Origin: Desulfuromusa sp.
GTDB lineage: Bacteria > Desulfobacterota > Desulfuromonadia > Desulfuromonadales > Geopsychrobacteraceae
Assembly: GCA_029933365.1 (NCBI GenBank)
Contig: JAOZOH010000041.1
Span: 1 to 24,383, forward strand
Reading direction: 5' to 3'
DNA length: 24,383 nt
Part shown: in pieces, positions 1-6,921 of the stretch
How positions within the stretch are numbered: position 1 is the first letter of the stretch
How the letters are laid out: every line of letters begins with the position of its first letter
Translations under genes and position numbers: made by a program
Notes under the pieces: model-generated
Databases searched by the model: none
Told to the model about the DNA's origin: nothing
The model's input: the letters and a program-made list of their open reading frames with translations, nothing else

Positions 1-13
1 CGAGTAGTCTAAC

Positions 14-142
14 TCAAATGAAGTAATTCTCCAATTCACGCTGAACCAAGACACAATTAGATAGCTCACAAATTATCCTTCCATTTGGATCAGCATCCAT
101 AAGAAAAAGTTTGATGGTTTTTCCATATTTAGTTTGAAACAT
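14..142 (-). pseudogene. N-terminal remnant of a GIY-YIG nuclease family protein (42 codons)
   Basis: On the minus strand an ATG at 142, preceded by AAGGAACC about 3 bases upstream, opens a 42-codon frame ending in TGA at 14-16. Its first ~28 residues (MFQTKYGKTIKLFLMDADPN, then GRIICELSN) match what I recall as the N-terminus of GIY-YIG nuclease family proteins, which begin roughly GKxIKLFLxDGxPxGxxxxELSNW. After ELSN the similarity stops: the next 14 codons (CVLVQRELENYFI) do not resemble the family, and neither do the other two frames. The catalytic GIY-YIG domain normally follows this segment and is absent here. The start and ribosome binding site look intact, so the stub may still be translated. 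It is probably a truncation or rearrangement scar. The rest of the gene could lie left of the window, but the join is not a simple frameshift. Confidence 0.6.
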
Positions 143-415
143 AAGGTTCCTTTGAGCACATAAAATGTTATTGAGAAGTTCCGGCTATCTTCTCAAAAAG
201 CAGCCATTCCTAGCCGGCTATGACTACTACTTAATTGTTATTATCAAGAAAACCAGTTCAGTCGAAGATAGCGATGGAAACCTGTTCTGTCAAATAGCTC
301 CGTATTCCTTGTGGAAAGAGGGAATAATGAAGATTTGGCTTTGTCTCTATTATCCGTTTAATGCGGTGTGGTAATTTTGATCGAACAAAAACGACTCTCT
401 ATCGGTGCATCATTC

Positions 416-910
416 ATGGATAAAACTCCCGACTCCAGCCTACTGATCTTCAGTAAATATCCGCTTGCCAGAAAAGCGAAAACCCGGCTTATCCCGGCAC
501 TTGGAGCTGAAGTAGCGGCACAATTACATCGGCGCTTGGCAGAATCAGCCATCGAGATGGCTCGATCATGGAGCCGGGAAACTTCAAAGAGCACAAGCCG
601 CGTCATCATCCATTATACAGGCGCGGGAGAAGAAATTTTTTGCAATTGGCTCGGCTCTGACCTCGATTATCAGAAGCAGCCTGCCGGTGATCTGGGACAA
701 CGGATGTATGCCGCCTTCAAGAGTGCGTTTAAATGCGGAATTGGGCACGCCATCGGAATCGGAACCGACGTTCCCCCCCTGACAGCTGTCATTCTCCAGC
801 AAGCAGATAAAACCCTCAAAGATCACGACCTGGTCCTCGATCCTGCTAGCAGTTCGTTCCCCGGAGGACAAGAAAGATACATGGTATCAAGAAAAAAGAA
901 ACGTCTATGA
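416..910 (+). pseudogene. TIGR04282/DUF2064-type glycosyltransferase, 3'-truncated
   Basis: The N-terminal 140-145 residues match the TIGR04282 (DUF2064, GT-A-like) family: LLIFSKYPLARKAKTRL with the K-TRL nucleotide-binding motif at residues 9-25, AGDLGQRM, IGIGTDVPPLT with the metal-binding Asp, and DHDLVLDPA. In the family the last motif is followed by a GGYYLIGL segment and about 50 more residues. Here the reading frame leaves the family after DPA (near position 850) and ends 20 codons later in low-complexity Lys/Arg codons. The following DNA encodes the end of an unrelated protein in another frame, so this is a deletion scar and probably inactive. The ATG at 416 fits the usual family N-terminus. 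An in-frame GTG at 368 would add 16 residues; neither start has a good ribosome binding site. Confidence 0.7.
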
Positions 911-1037
911 AGATCTAAAAAATGTCTTTGGTAAAGAGATCAAAAAAATTCACGCTGTGGCTATTATGACCGATAGTGATAATTCAAATGGATCAGTACA
1001 AGCCAGTTATGGCGACATCAATTTTAGCGCAGACTAA
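846..1037 (+). pseudogene. C-terminal fragment of a DUF3047 protein
   Basis: In the frame of codons starting at 846 the DNA reads LAVRSPEDKKDTWYQEKRN, then VYEDLKNVFGKE, AVAIMTDSDN and ASYGDINF before a TAA at 1035-1037. This is the typical end of DUF3047 proteins, whose C-terminus as I recall it has a W-x-x-E-x-RN-x-x-x-D-Y-x-x-x-FG block, then A-x-MTD-x-DN and YGDI. Only about 63 residues of a protein usually over 200 long remain, with no start codon or ribosome binding site of its own. It directly follows, in a different frame, the broken glycosyltransferase, so a deletion has probably fused the 5' part of one gene to the 3' part of another. No function is expected from this fragment. Confidence 0.65.
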
Positions 1038-1055
1038 ATAAACATCATCAAAATC

Positions 1056-1096
1056 AACAACAGCCGCTACACAAACGTATAGCGGCTGTTGTTTTT
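1056..1096. terminator. Bidirectional rho-independent terminator
   Basis: A perfect 14-bp stem (1056-1069 pairs with 1080-1093) encloses a 10-base loop. A T-run follows on the plus strand, and a T-rich tract follows on the minus strand. It sits between the rightward pseudogene pair and the 3' end of the leftward aldolase gene and could stop transcription from both. Confidence 0.85.
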
Positions 1097-1115
1097 ACCC
1101 CAAACCAAAAGGCTA

Positions 1116-2096
1116 CTAAGCTTTTCCGGCACTTCCGAGAACGGCCTCATTCTTATGTTTGATCAAACTGACTAATTCTTTACGTGCTGCCCCAAGATAC
1201 TTGCGCGGATCAAACTCACTTGGATTGTTTGCCAGAAATTCCCTGACTTTCGCAGTAACCGCCAGACGACCATCTGAATCAATATTGATCTTACACACGG
1301 CACTGGCCGCAGCTTTGCGCAGTTGCTCTTCCGGGACTCCGACAGCGCCATCCATCTTGCCACCATATTGATTGATCAGTGCGACATATTCAGGAATAAC
1401 ACTGGATGCGCCATGCAGCACAATGGGAAATCCGGGAATCCGCTTTTCGCACTCTTCCAGAATATCGAAACGCAATGGTGGTACCGACTCCCCTTCCTTG
1501 AGCTTGAATTTATACGCACCATGGCTGGTACCAATCGAAATTGCCAAAGAATCAACCCCGGTTTTCTTAACAAAATCTTCAACTTCATCAGGTTGGGTAT
1601 AGGTCGACTTTTCGGCGACGACTTCATCCTCAATCCCGGCAAGCACACCCAGCTCACCCTCAACGGTCACATCATACTGATGAGCATATTCGACAACTTG
1701 ACAGGTCAAAGCGACATTTTCATCATAGGGAAGATGAGAACCGTCAATCATAATGGATGAAAACCCGGAGTCGATGCAATTCTTACACAGCGCAAAAGAA
1801 TCTCCATGATCCAGATGGAGAACAATCGGGATATCAGCACCCATCTCCTTAGCCATTTCAACCGCCCCCTGGGCCATATAACGCAGCATGGTCTCATTGG
1901 CATAGTTTCTGGCACCCTTACTAATTTGGAGAATGACTGGCGAACGAGTCTCCGCACAGGCTGTAATAATTGCCTGTAACTGTTCAAGATTATTAAAATT
2001 ATAGGCCGGGATGGCATAACCCCCATCGACCGCCTTACGAAATATTTCCCGTGAATTAACCAACCCCAGATCTTTGTAACTGACTACGTCACCCAT
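1116..2096 (-). CDS. fba: Class II fructose-1,6-bisphosphate aldolase
   Basis: A 326-residue zinc-dependent aldolase interconverting fructose 1,6-bisphosphate with glyceraldehyde 3-phosphate and dihydroxyacetone phosphate (glycolysis/gluconeogenesis, cytosol). The expected residues are visible: HLDHGDS at 94-100 with catalytic Asp96 and zinc ligand His97, EGELG at 146-150, zinc ligand His192 in GTSHGAYKF, zinc ligand His228 in VLHGASS, and a late NIDSDGR phosphate-binding motif. Length and motif order fit the TIGR01859-like branch. The ATG at 2096 has a GGAGG about 8 bases upstream. It is divergent from the GAPDH gene, with a 208-bp shared upstream region, and ends just before a strong hairpin terminator. 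The substrate could in principle be another ketose bisphosphate (tagatose type), but the glycolytic neighbour favours FBP. Confidence 0.95.
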   Translation of the reverse strand: MGDVVSYKDLGLVNSREIFRKAVDGGYAIPAYNFNNLEQLQAIITACAETRSPVILQISKGARNYANETMLRYMAQGAVEMAKEMGADIPIVLHLDHGDSFALCKNCIDSGFSSIMIDGSHLPYDENVALTCQVVEYAHQYDVTVEGELGVLAGIEDEVVAEKSTYTQPDEVEDFVKKTGVDSLAISIGTSHGAYKFKLKEGESVPPLRFDILEECEKRIPGFPIVLHGASSVIPEYVALINQYGGKMDGAVGVPEEQLRKAAASAVCKINIDSDGRLAVTAKVREFLANNPSEFDPRKYLGAARKELVSLIKHKNEAVLGSAGKA

Positions 2097-2188
2097 TGTT
2101 TAATCCTCCATAAAAAATGCCGCTAGAATTTGTTCCCCGAATTAATCGACAGACTGCCGTAAATCATCCAAATTTTGCCGGAAGAAAG

Positions 2189-2217
2189 TTGCAAAAGCAG
2201 TTAAGTTAAATTAGTAT
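2189..2217 (+). promoter_or_regulatory. Candidate sigma-70 promoter for gap
   Basis: A TTGCAA box (2189-2194) and a TAGTAT box (2212-2217) are separated by exactly 17 bases, about 87 bases before the gap start. The -10 box is only a moderate match, so this is a candidate. No clear counterpart for the divergent aldolase gene was found. Confidence 0.3.
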
Positions 2218-2304
2218 ACCGCAGGTTTTGAAAGTTCGGAAAGATAAAATCCAGGGTCTCACTAATCTGTTCACATCAATAGACGACGAAAGGGTTGGCT
2301 CATC

Positions 2305-3747
2305 ATGGTCGACACAAAAACTGCCGAGTATTTCAATGAGTGGAAAGAACGCGAAGCAATTGCCGAAGCGATGGCTCCCTTAATTGGCAAACTATATCGC
2401 GATCAAGAGGTGATTTGTACTGTGTTTGACCGAACTTTGGTCAACCAGTCTACCATTGAAGTTTTGCGCGCGCATCGCTTTGCCCGGCAGATCATAAGTC
2501 GCGAAATATGGGTTAAGGATACCTACCCGATCCTTGAAGCCATGGCCAAACTGGATCTTGCTCCCGCGCGAGTTGATCTGGCAAAGCTGGCCCTCCGATA
2601 TCAGGAACAAAATCATGGGGATGTCGACACATTTGTCGCCACACAACTTAAAGATTTGAATACTGGAAAAAGTCATCATTTGAGTGAACCACGTGATGTC
2701 GTACTTTATGGTTTCGGTCGGATTGGACGCCTGCTCGCCAGAATTCTGATTGATCAGGCCGGTGGCGGCAATAATCTGCGACTCCGGGCAGCAGTGGTAC
2801 GCAAAGGCAGCGAAGATGATCTGACTAAACGGGCCAGTTTACTCCGTCGAGATTCAGTACATGGCCACTTTAAGGGAGCCATCAGAATAGACAAGGAAGA
2901 AAATGCCATTATTGCAAATGGCAATATGATCCGTATCATTTATGCTGATGCTCCTGAGGATGTCGACTACGCAAAATACGGAATAGAAAATGCGATCGTT
3001 ATCGATAACACCGGCAAGTGGCGGGATCGTGAAGGGTTGGGACGCCATATCAAAACCAAGGGGGCATCACAGGTTCTATTGACGGCTCCGGGAAAAGGAG
3101 ATATCCCGAATGTGGTTTACGGTGTCAATAATGAATTGCTTGAAACTGACGAAACAATTCTTTCCGCAGCCAGCTGCACCACCAATGCGATTGTCCCCGT
3201 TCTTAAAGCTGTCAACGATAAGTTTGGCATCGAATCGGGTCATATTGAAACTTGCCACAGCTACACCAATGACCAGAACTTGATTGATAACTACCATAAA
3301 AAAGAACGCCGTGGCCGCAGCGCCCCATTGAATATGGTTATTACCGAGACCGGTGCCGCCAAAGCCGTTGCCAAGACCTTGCCGGAACTTGCTGGAAAAC
3401 TGACTGGGAATGCAATCCGGGTTCCCACCCCAAATGTTTCGCTAGCGATCCTCAACCTGACGTTGAATCAAGAGACCTCCGTTGAAGAGTTGAATAATTA
3501 CCTGCGCGATATCTCTCTGAACTCACCACTACAGGATCAAATCGATTTTACCAACTCGCCTGAAGCTGTCTCGACTGACATGGTTGGTTCAACCTACGCT
3601 GGAATCGTTGATTCACTCGCCACCATCGTGCAAGGCAATCGTTGTGTCCTCTATGTCTGGTACGATAACGAATATGGCTACAGCTATCAGGTCGTAAGAA
3701 TTGTCGAAAAGGTGTCGGGGATAAACTTAGCCCATTGGCCTAAATAA
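2305..3747 (+). CDS. gap: Glyceraldehyde-3-phosphate dehydrogenase, long form
   Basis: A 480-residue GAPDH catalysing the reversible oxidative phosphorylation of glyceraldehyde 3-phosphate. The standard GAPDH fold begins near residue 130 with the NAD(P)-binding motif YGFGRIGR and contains catalytic Cys291 in SAASCTTNAIVP, the ETCHSYTNDQ segment, and the C-terminal WYDNEYGYS block. Ahead of it lies a ~130-residue extension (EYFNEWKEREAIAEAM onward) that ordinary ~335-residue GAPDHs lack. Similar long forms occur in Pseudomonas and Vibrio, where the second GAPDH is about 460-480 residues. The ATG at 2305 follows a weak AAAGGG. The gene diverges from fba and is followed by its own terminator. 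Direction (glycolytic or gluconeogenic) and cofactor preference cannot be read from the sequence. Confidence 0.95.
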   Translation: MVDTKTAEYFNEWKEREAIAEAMAPLIGKLYRDQEVICTVFDRTLVNQSTIEVLRAHRFARQIISREIWVKDTYPILEAMAKLDLAPARVDLAKLALRYQEQNHGDVDTFVATQLKDLNTGKSHHLSEPRDVVLYGFGRIGRLLARILIDQAGGGNNLRLRAAVVRKGSEDDLTKRASLLRRDSVHGHFKGAIRIDKEENAIIANGNMIRIIYADAPEDVDYAKYGIENAIVIDNTGKWRDREGLGRHIKTKGASQVLLTAPGKGDIPNVVYGVNNELLETDETILSAASCTTNAIVPVLKAVNDKFGIESGHIETCHSYTNDQNLIDNYHKKERRGRSAPLNMVITETGAAKAVAKTLPELAGKLTGNAIRVPTPNVSLAILNLTLNQETSVEELNNYLRDISLNSPLQDQIDFTNSPEAVSTDMVGSTYAGIVDSLATIVQGNRCVLYVWYDNEYGYSYQVVRIVEKVSGINLAHWPK

Positions 3748-3771
3748 AAGCACAACTTCACTTTTTAGTAT

Positions 3772-3806
3772 AAGCGGGCTTTCCTTGCAGGATTGCCCGC
3801 TTTTTT
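3772..3806 (+). terminator. Rho-independent terminator of gap
   Basis: AAGCGGGC (3772-3779) pairs perfectly with GCCCGCTT (3795-3802) around a 15-base loop, followed by a T-run to 3806. It lies 25 bases after the gap stop codon. The AT-rich DNA from here to about 4040 contains no convincing gene. Confidence 0.85.
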
Positions 3807-4046
3807 ATGGGCATTTGCCATACATACTTCGGAAAATGCCCATCGGACAAACAAAATCCATAATACTTTCTTGCTATACAACTTTTCTTTGAAAAAAATA
3901 ATCCTATTTTCTCACTCTATTTTCAATAGATTAACGTCCGCAAGACTGTCAATCCGAATTTTAAGCTATTTATGGCATATATTTCGCTCTGAAAGGGGGA
4001 TCGGTAGAAAGCAATAGATTCAATATATTTGAAAGTGGGGAAAGCC

Positions 4047-4430
4047 ATGACATATAATTCAGCTTCAGTAAAAGCTGACCTAACAATTTTGAAATCTAGA
4101 ACTATCCACCTGAAGGAAGGGTTAAAGCACCCTTTGTCCGGCAAACAATCTTCCCGACAACTGGAAAGGATGGCAGAAGCTATTGAGCGGCAGTTAAGGC
4201 TAGAGGAACAAACCATGGAAAAAATTGGATTGGCTCTGACTCCTATCCATATAGATGAGCACAGGAAGATGTTGGAAGAGATCGCGGTATTGGAACACAG
4301 CTGGAAAACAAAACGGATCAGCGACGAAGTCTATAGTAAAGCCCTTAACTATAAATTTGAATTCCATCATCACTATTTTGATGAAGCACAGCTACTACTG
4401 ACCCTTAAGAAGAACTTTGGTCCCGGATAA
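4047..4430 (+). CDS. Divergent hemerythrin-like protein
   Basis: A 127-residue, mostly helical protein. The pattern fits bacteriohemerythrin: a candidate His21 (TIHLKEGL), RLEEQTMEKIG at 51-61 (family HFxxEExxM), HIDEH at 68-72 (the HxxxH pair), and HHHYFD at 107-112 (the HxxxxD end motif). Spacing also fits (15 residues from Glu53 to His68). The residue normally His in HFxxEE is Gln49, so one of seven diiron ligands is replaced. Hemerythrins bind O2 (or other small ligands) at a non-haem diiron centre; whether this one does is unclear. The ATG at 4047 has GTGGGG about 7 bases upstream and is preferred to an in-frame TTG at 4029. It stands alone between two terminators. The family call rests on motifs only and could be wrong. 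Confidence 0.55.
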   Translation: MTYNSASVKADLTILKSRTIHLKEGLKHPLSGKQSSRQLERMAEAIERQLRLEEQTMEKIGLALTPIHIDEHRKMLEEIAVLEHSWKTKRISDEVYSKALNYKFEFHHHYFDEAQLLLTLKKNFGPG

Positions 4431-4470
4431 AATCTGTTCTCTTTTTAGCAACATAATGCCTGAAAATAAA

Positions 4471-4504
4471 AAAGCCGACCCTTTATCGGGATCGGCTTTT
4501 TTTG
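4471..4504. terminator. Bidirectional terminator between the hemerythrin-like gene and rpsU
   Basis: AAAGCCGA (4471-4478) pairs with TCGGCTTT (4492-4499), and an inner CCC/GGG pair forms across a single-base bulge. A T-run follows on the plus strand and a matching A-run precedes it, so it can work in both directions for the two convergent genes. Confidence 0.85.
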
Positions 4505-4519
4505 TTCTATACAAACAGA

Positions 4520-4717
4520 TTAGTTAAAACGCTTCATAGCGCGCTGCTTCTTACGCAAACGGCGCTGAGCTTCTTTCTCTTTACGTTTACGCTTGATACT
4601 TGGCTTCTCGTAAAATTTACGTTGCTTCATCTCACGAAAGAGCCCTTCTTGCTGCAACTTACGCTTGAGAACTTTAATTGCTTTTTCAACGTTACCATCG
4701 ATAACAGTGATTTCCAC
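4520..4717 (-). CDS. rpsU: 30S ribosomal protein S21
   Basis: A short, very basic protein beginning EITVIDGNVEKAIKVLKRKL, followed by the GLFREMKQRKFYEKPSIKRKRKEKEAQRR block typical of bacterial S21, a late-assembling small-subunit protein near the 3' end of 16S rRNA. The start is best placed at the GTG at 4717 (65 residues): a GGGGTG sits 7 bases upstream, while the in-frame TTG at 4723 is only one base from it. A strong promoter lies about 60 bases upstream, across the end of the preceding RNA methyltransferase gene, so rpsU can be transcribed alone. A hairpin terminator follows. The identification is secure. Confidence 0.95.
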   Translation of the reverse strand: MEITVIDGNVEKAIKVLKRKLQQEGLFREMKQRKFYEKPSIKRKRKEKEAQRRLRKKQRAMKRFN

Positions 4718-4774
4718 GAACAATCACCCCACTTTCTTTCTATCTTTGCGGAGTCCCCTCCACAAGAGCTGGAA

Positions 4775-4803
4775 TTTATACCTTCTGACTCAAGCTAAGT
4801 CAA
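4775..4803 (-). promoter_or_regulatory. Near-consensus sigma-70 promoter of rpsU
   Basis: Reading on the minus strand, TTGACT (4803-4798) and TATAAA (4780-4775) are spaced by exactly 17 bases. Each matches the consensus at five of six positions. The -35 box overlaps the stop codon of the upstream RNA methyltransferase. Transcription would start near 4768, giving a leader of about 50 bases. Confidence 0.7.
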
Positions 4804-5909
4804 GACTTTTTCCACAGGGCAACCTTGATTCCACCATTTGAAAAACGCAGCAATGGTGAAAAAGTAATACCTGTTGCTTCGATCAGTTCAGATTCTGGGC
4901 AAATGATCGCCCCCTGCCAGGCCGCAAAGGTTGTTCCATAGACCCGACCTAAATCATGGTAAAGAGATTTTAAACTGGCATTTCTACCAAGGCGCTCGCC
5001 ATAAGGGGGATTACAGATCATCAACCCGCTTGGAAACTGGGGCTGAAGTTGCTGCATCTGACCACAGGACAATTGAATCAACCCAGCCAGACCAATCATC
5101 TCTAAATTTTTCTGCACAGCAGCAATCGCTTTCGGATTATTGTCAAGCGCCACAATAGGGGTAGAAATCGTCGATTTTTCTTCCCGCTGTGCCTCTATCA
5201 ACAGCTGTTGCCACAATCCTGGACGATATTTCGGCCAACCCATAAAAGCAAAATTGCGCCCCTTTCCCGGGGCTCTGTGCAACGCAATCATCGCTGCTTC
5301 AATCGCAAAGGTTCCAGAGCCTGTCATCATGTCAAGCAGAGAGGCTGAGCCATCATAATGACATGCCAACAGGCATCCTGCGGCCAAGGTCTCTCGCAGA
5401 GGTGCCGCAACCCTGGCCTGCCGATAACCACGCCGATGCAAATGTTCTCCTGAGCTATCGACTGAAACCTGACAACGATTATCATTCATTCTGAGGAAAA
5501 TCTTCTGCACCAGACCATTGTCTCCCCTTTTTTTACCCAGAGATTTGACAATGGCAGCCTCGCAAACTTCCGCAATCCGACCAGTGTGGGTCAATCGGGA
5601 ACCACGACTTGAAACCCGTATTTCATAGGCTGCCCCCGGCTTAATAAAGCGCCCCCAGGGTAACCGTGACAAACGCTGAAATAAGATTGGAAAATCCCGT
5701 GCGGCAACGTCTCCCAAACGCACCAAGATCCGCGAAGCGCTACGCAGCCATAAGTTAGCCAGATAAAGTTCCTGCAATCCCCCCGCAAATTCGACACCGC
5801 CACGGATTGTATTGAGCGGTTGAATACCCAGATCAACTAATTCCTCAGCACAGATATTTTCAAAACCGGGCGCGGTCACAACAAAATAGTCATTGTTCTG
5901 CTTTTGCAT
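4800..5909 (-). CDS. THUMP-domain class I SAM-dependent RNA methyltransferase (RlmL N-terminal-half type)
   Basis: A 369-residue protein that probably methylates guanosine in RNA. The N-terminal ~150 residues fit a ferredoxin-like plus THUMP RNA-binding region (VTAPGFENICAEEL at 11-24, a family hallmark). From ~165 an UPF0020-type Rossmann methyltransferase follows, with LDMMTGSGTFAIEAA (motif I, 192-206), an acidic D256 in ALDNNPKA, and the catalytic NPPYGERLG at 300-308, as in N2-guanine methyltransferases. It resembles the N-terminal half of E. coli RlmL (23S G2445), which is fused to a second methyltransferase there; here that half stands alone. The exact target is not readable. The ATG at 5909 has GGAGG 5 bases upstream and is preferred to an in-frame TTG at 5936. 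It lies just upstream of rpsU. Confidence 0.85.
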   Translation of the reverse strand: MQKQNNDYFVVTAPGFENICAEELVDLGIQPLNTIRGGVEFAGGLQELYLANLWLRSASRILVRLGDVAARDFPILFQRLSRLPWGRFIKPGAAYEIRVSSRGSRLTHTGRIAEVCEAAIVKSLGKKRGDNGLVQKIFLRMNDNRCQVSVDSSGEHLHRRGYRQARVAAPLRETLAAGCLLACHYDGSASLLDMMTGSGTFAIEAAMIALHRAPGKGRNFAFMGWPKYRPGLWQQLLIEAQREEKSTISTPIVALDNNPKAIAAVQKNLEMIGLAGLIQLSCGQMQQLQPQFPSGLMICNPPYGERLGRNASLKSLYHDLGRVYGTTFAAWQGAIICPESELIEATGITFSPLLRFSNGGIKVALWKKS

Positions 5910-6011
5910 CAGTACCTCCGCCGGAGAAAATAACAAATTTATGTTAAGTTGTTAAGATTTTTAACTTTTCCTTCGAAGGTCGATTTATTTTTGATATATT
6001 TAATTATTGGT

Positions 6012-6040
6012 TTGTTCTTATCTAAAAAAAACGATAAAAT
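6012..6040 (+). promoter_or_regulatory. Candidate sigma-70 promoter for the PilZ gene
   Basis: TTGTTC (6012-6017) and TAAAAT (6035-6040) are separated by exactly 17 bases inside a very AT-rich stretch, about 70 bases before the PilZ start. It may serve the run of rightward genes that follows. Confidence 0.5.
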
Positions 6041-6110
6041 AAGACCGTTCAACTAAATCAACAACCCCAAATGGCATGTTCACCCCAGGTCATATGATCG
6101 GATTAACAGC

Positions 6111-6812
6111 ATGAACTATCAACGCTACTTTAAGTCGGGGCAACAACTTCTACTCAAAGTACAGAACGAAGCAGAACAGCAGAAACGCACAGAGCTGATG
6201 ACCGTTTTTGTTGTTTCTCTGGAGGAAGATTCTCTTGTTGTGTCTCTGCCTTATGGTGAAGATGCTGTTGACCAATACCCCTTTAGTGACGGACTTTCCT
6301 TTGAAATCAGCACTGAAGCTATGGGCTTAGGTGTACGAACCACAGGGAGTTTTGAAAAAAAGATTGATGGGGATCAGTTTGCCCTGAAGCTCAATCCCGA
6401 TTTAGAGATGTTCCAACGCCGCATCAGCCAACGTTTTGATTGTCAACTGGGTATCCGTTTCAGCCGCGCAGCCAAAACCCTGGAAACGATGCGAGAGATA
6501 TGGGAGAAAAATATTGAGGTTCTTCATAGCCCCGAGGTACCACTCGTTTTTGATGGTTTTAAATCGTGTCGGGTCAATATCAGTTCCGGAGGGATACGCT
6601 TTTCCGTAAAACCGCCAGCTGATCAAGGGGAGCTCTGTCTGATTCTTATCAATTTAGAAGATGGTAACCCTCCTGTCTGTGCTATTACTGAAGTTGTCTG
6701 GCTCTGTATGCAGGACGAATCAGCGGTCACCGCGGGGATGCGTTTCATCAATATTCTAAATGAGGATCAGCTGCGAATCGATCATTTCATTGCTCATGCA
6801 GGAAAAAGCTGA
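6111..6812 (+). CDS. YcgR-like PilZ domain protein (c-di-GMP receptor)
   Basis: A 233-residue cytosolic protein. The N-terminal ~95 residues form a beta-rich domain like the YcgR/PilZN flagellar-brake domain (GQQLLLKVQ, VVSLEEDSLVVSLPYGE). It is followed by a PilZ domain with the c-di-GMP contact residues: an RxxxR-type arginine cluster in QRRISQRFDC near residue 100-110, and an N-x-S-x-x-G motif (NISSGGIRF) near 160. The final part, RFINILNEDQLRIDHFI, is a normal PilZ end. An insert of about 30 residues separates the two motifs. YcgR-type proteins slow flagellar motors or adjust secretion when c-di-GMP rises; the partner here is unknown. It opens a rightward series that holds several more c-di-GMP-linked genes. 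The start codon is supported by position only, as its ribosome binding site is weak. Confidence 0.8.
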   Translation: MNYQRYFKSGQQLLLKVQNEAEQQKRTELMTVFVVSLEEDSLVVSLPYGEDAVDQYPFSDGLSFEISTEAMGLGVRTTGSFEKKIDGDQFALKLNPDLEMFQRRISQRFDCQLGIRFSRAAKTLETMREIWEKNIEVLHSPEVPLVFDGFKSCRVNISSGGIRFSVKPPADQGELCLILINLEDGNPPVCAITEVVWLCMQDESAVTAGMRFINILNEDQLRIDHFIAHAGKS

Positions 6813-6921
6813 CTGGCAAATTCCCCATTCCCATGCTGCGTTTCGAGATGGACACAAACAATATTCTGAGCTATAAAAACCCAACAGTCATCCGATCATC
6901 TCATCAATCAGGAATGTTATA

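Noticed and set aside
181..217. Short inverted repeat CCGGCTA/TAGCCGG
   Set aside because: Only seven bases pair across a 23-base gap; this is within chance expectation and no T-run follows.
165..374. Open frame of 69 codons on the plus strand
   Set aside because: There is no ribosome binding site, family resemblance or coding-like composition, and it lies among gene remnants.
3793..4017. Open frame of 74 codons after the gap terminator
   Set aside because: It begins inside the terminator stem, is AT-rich and basic by composition, and has no recognisable motif.
4502..4798. 98-codon plus-strand frame opposite rpsU
   Set aside because: It is the shadow of the rpsU and leader sequence on the other strand, with a Phe/Leu-rich composition typical of antisense reading of a Lys-rich gene.
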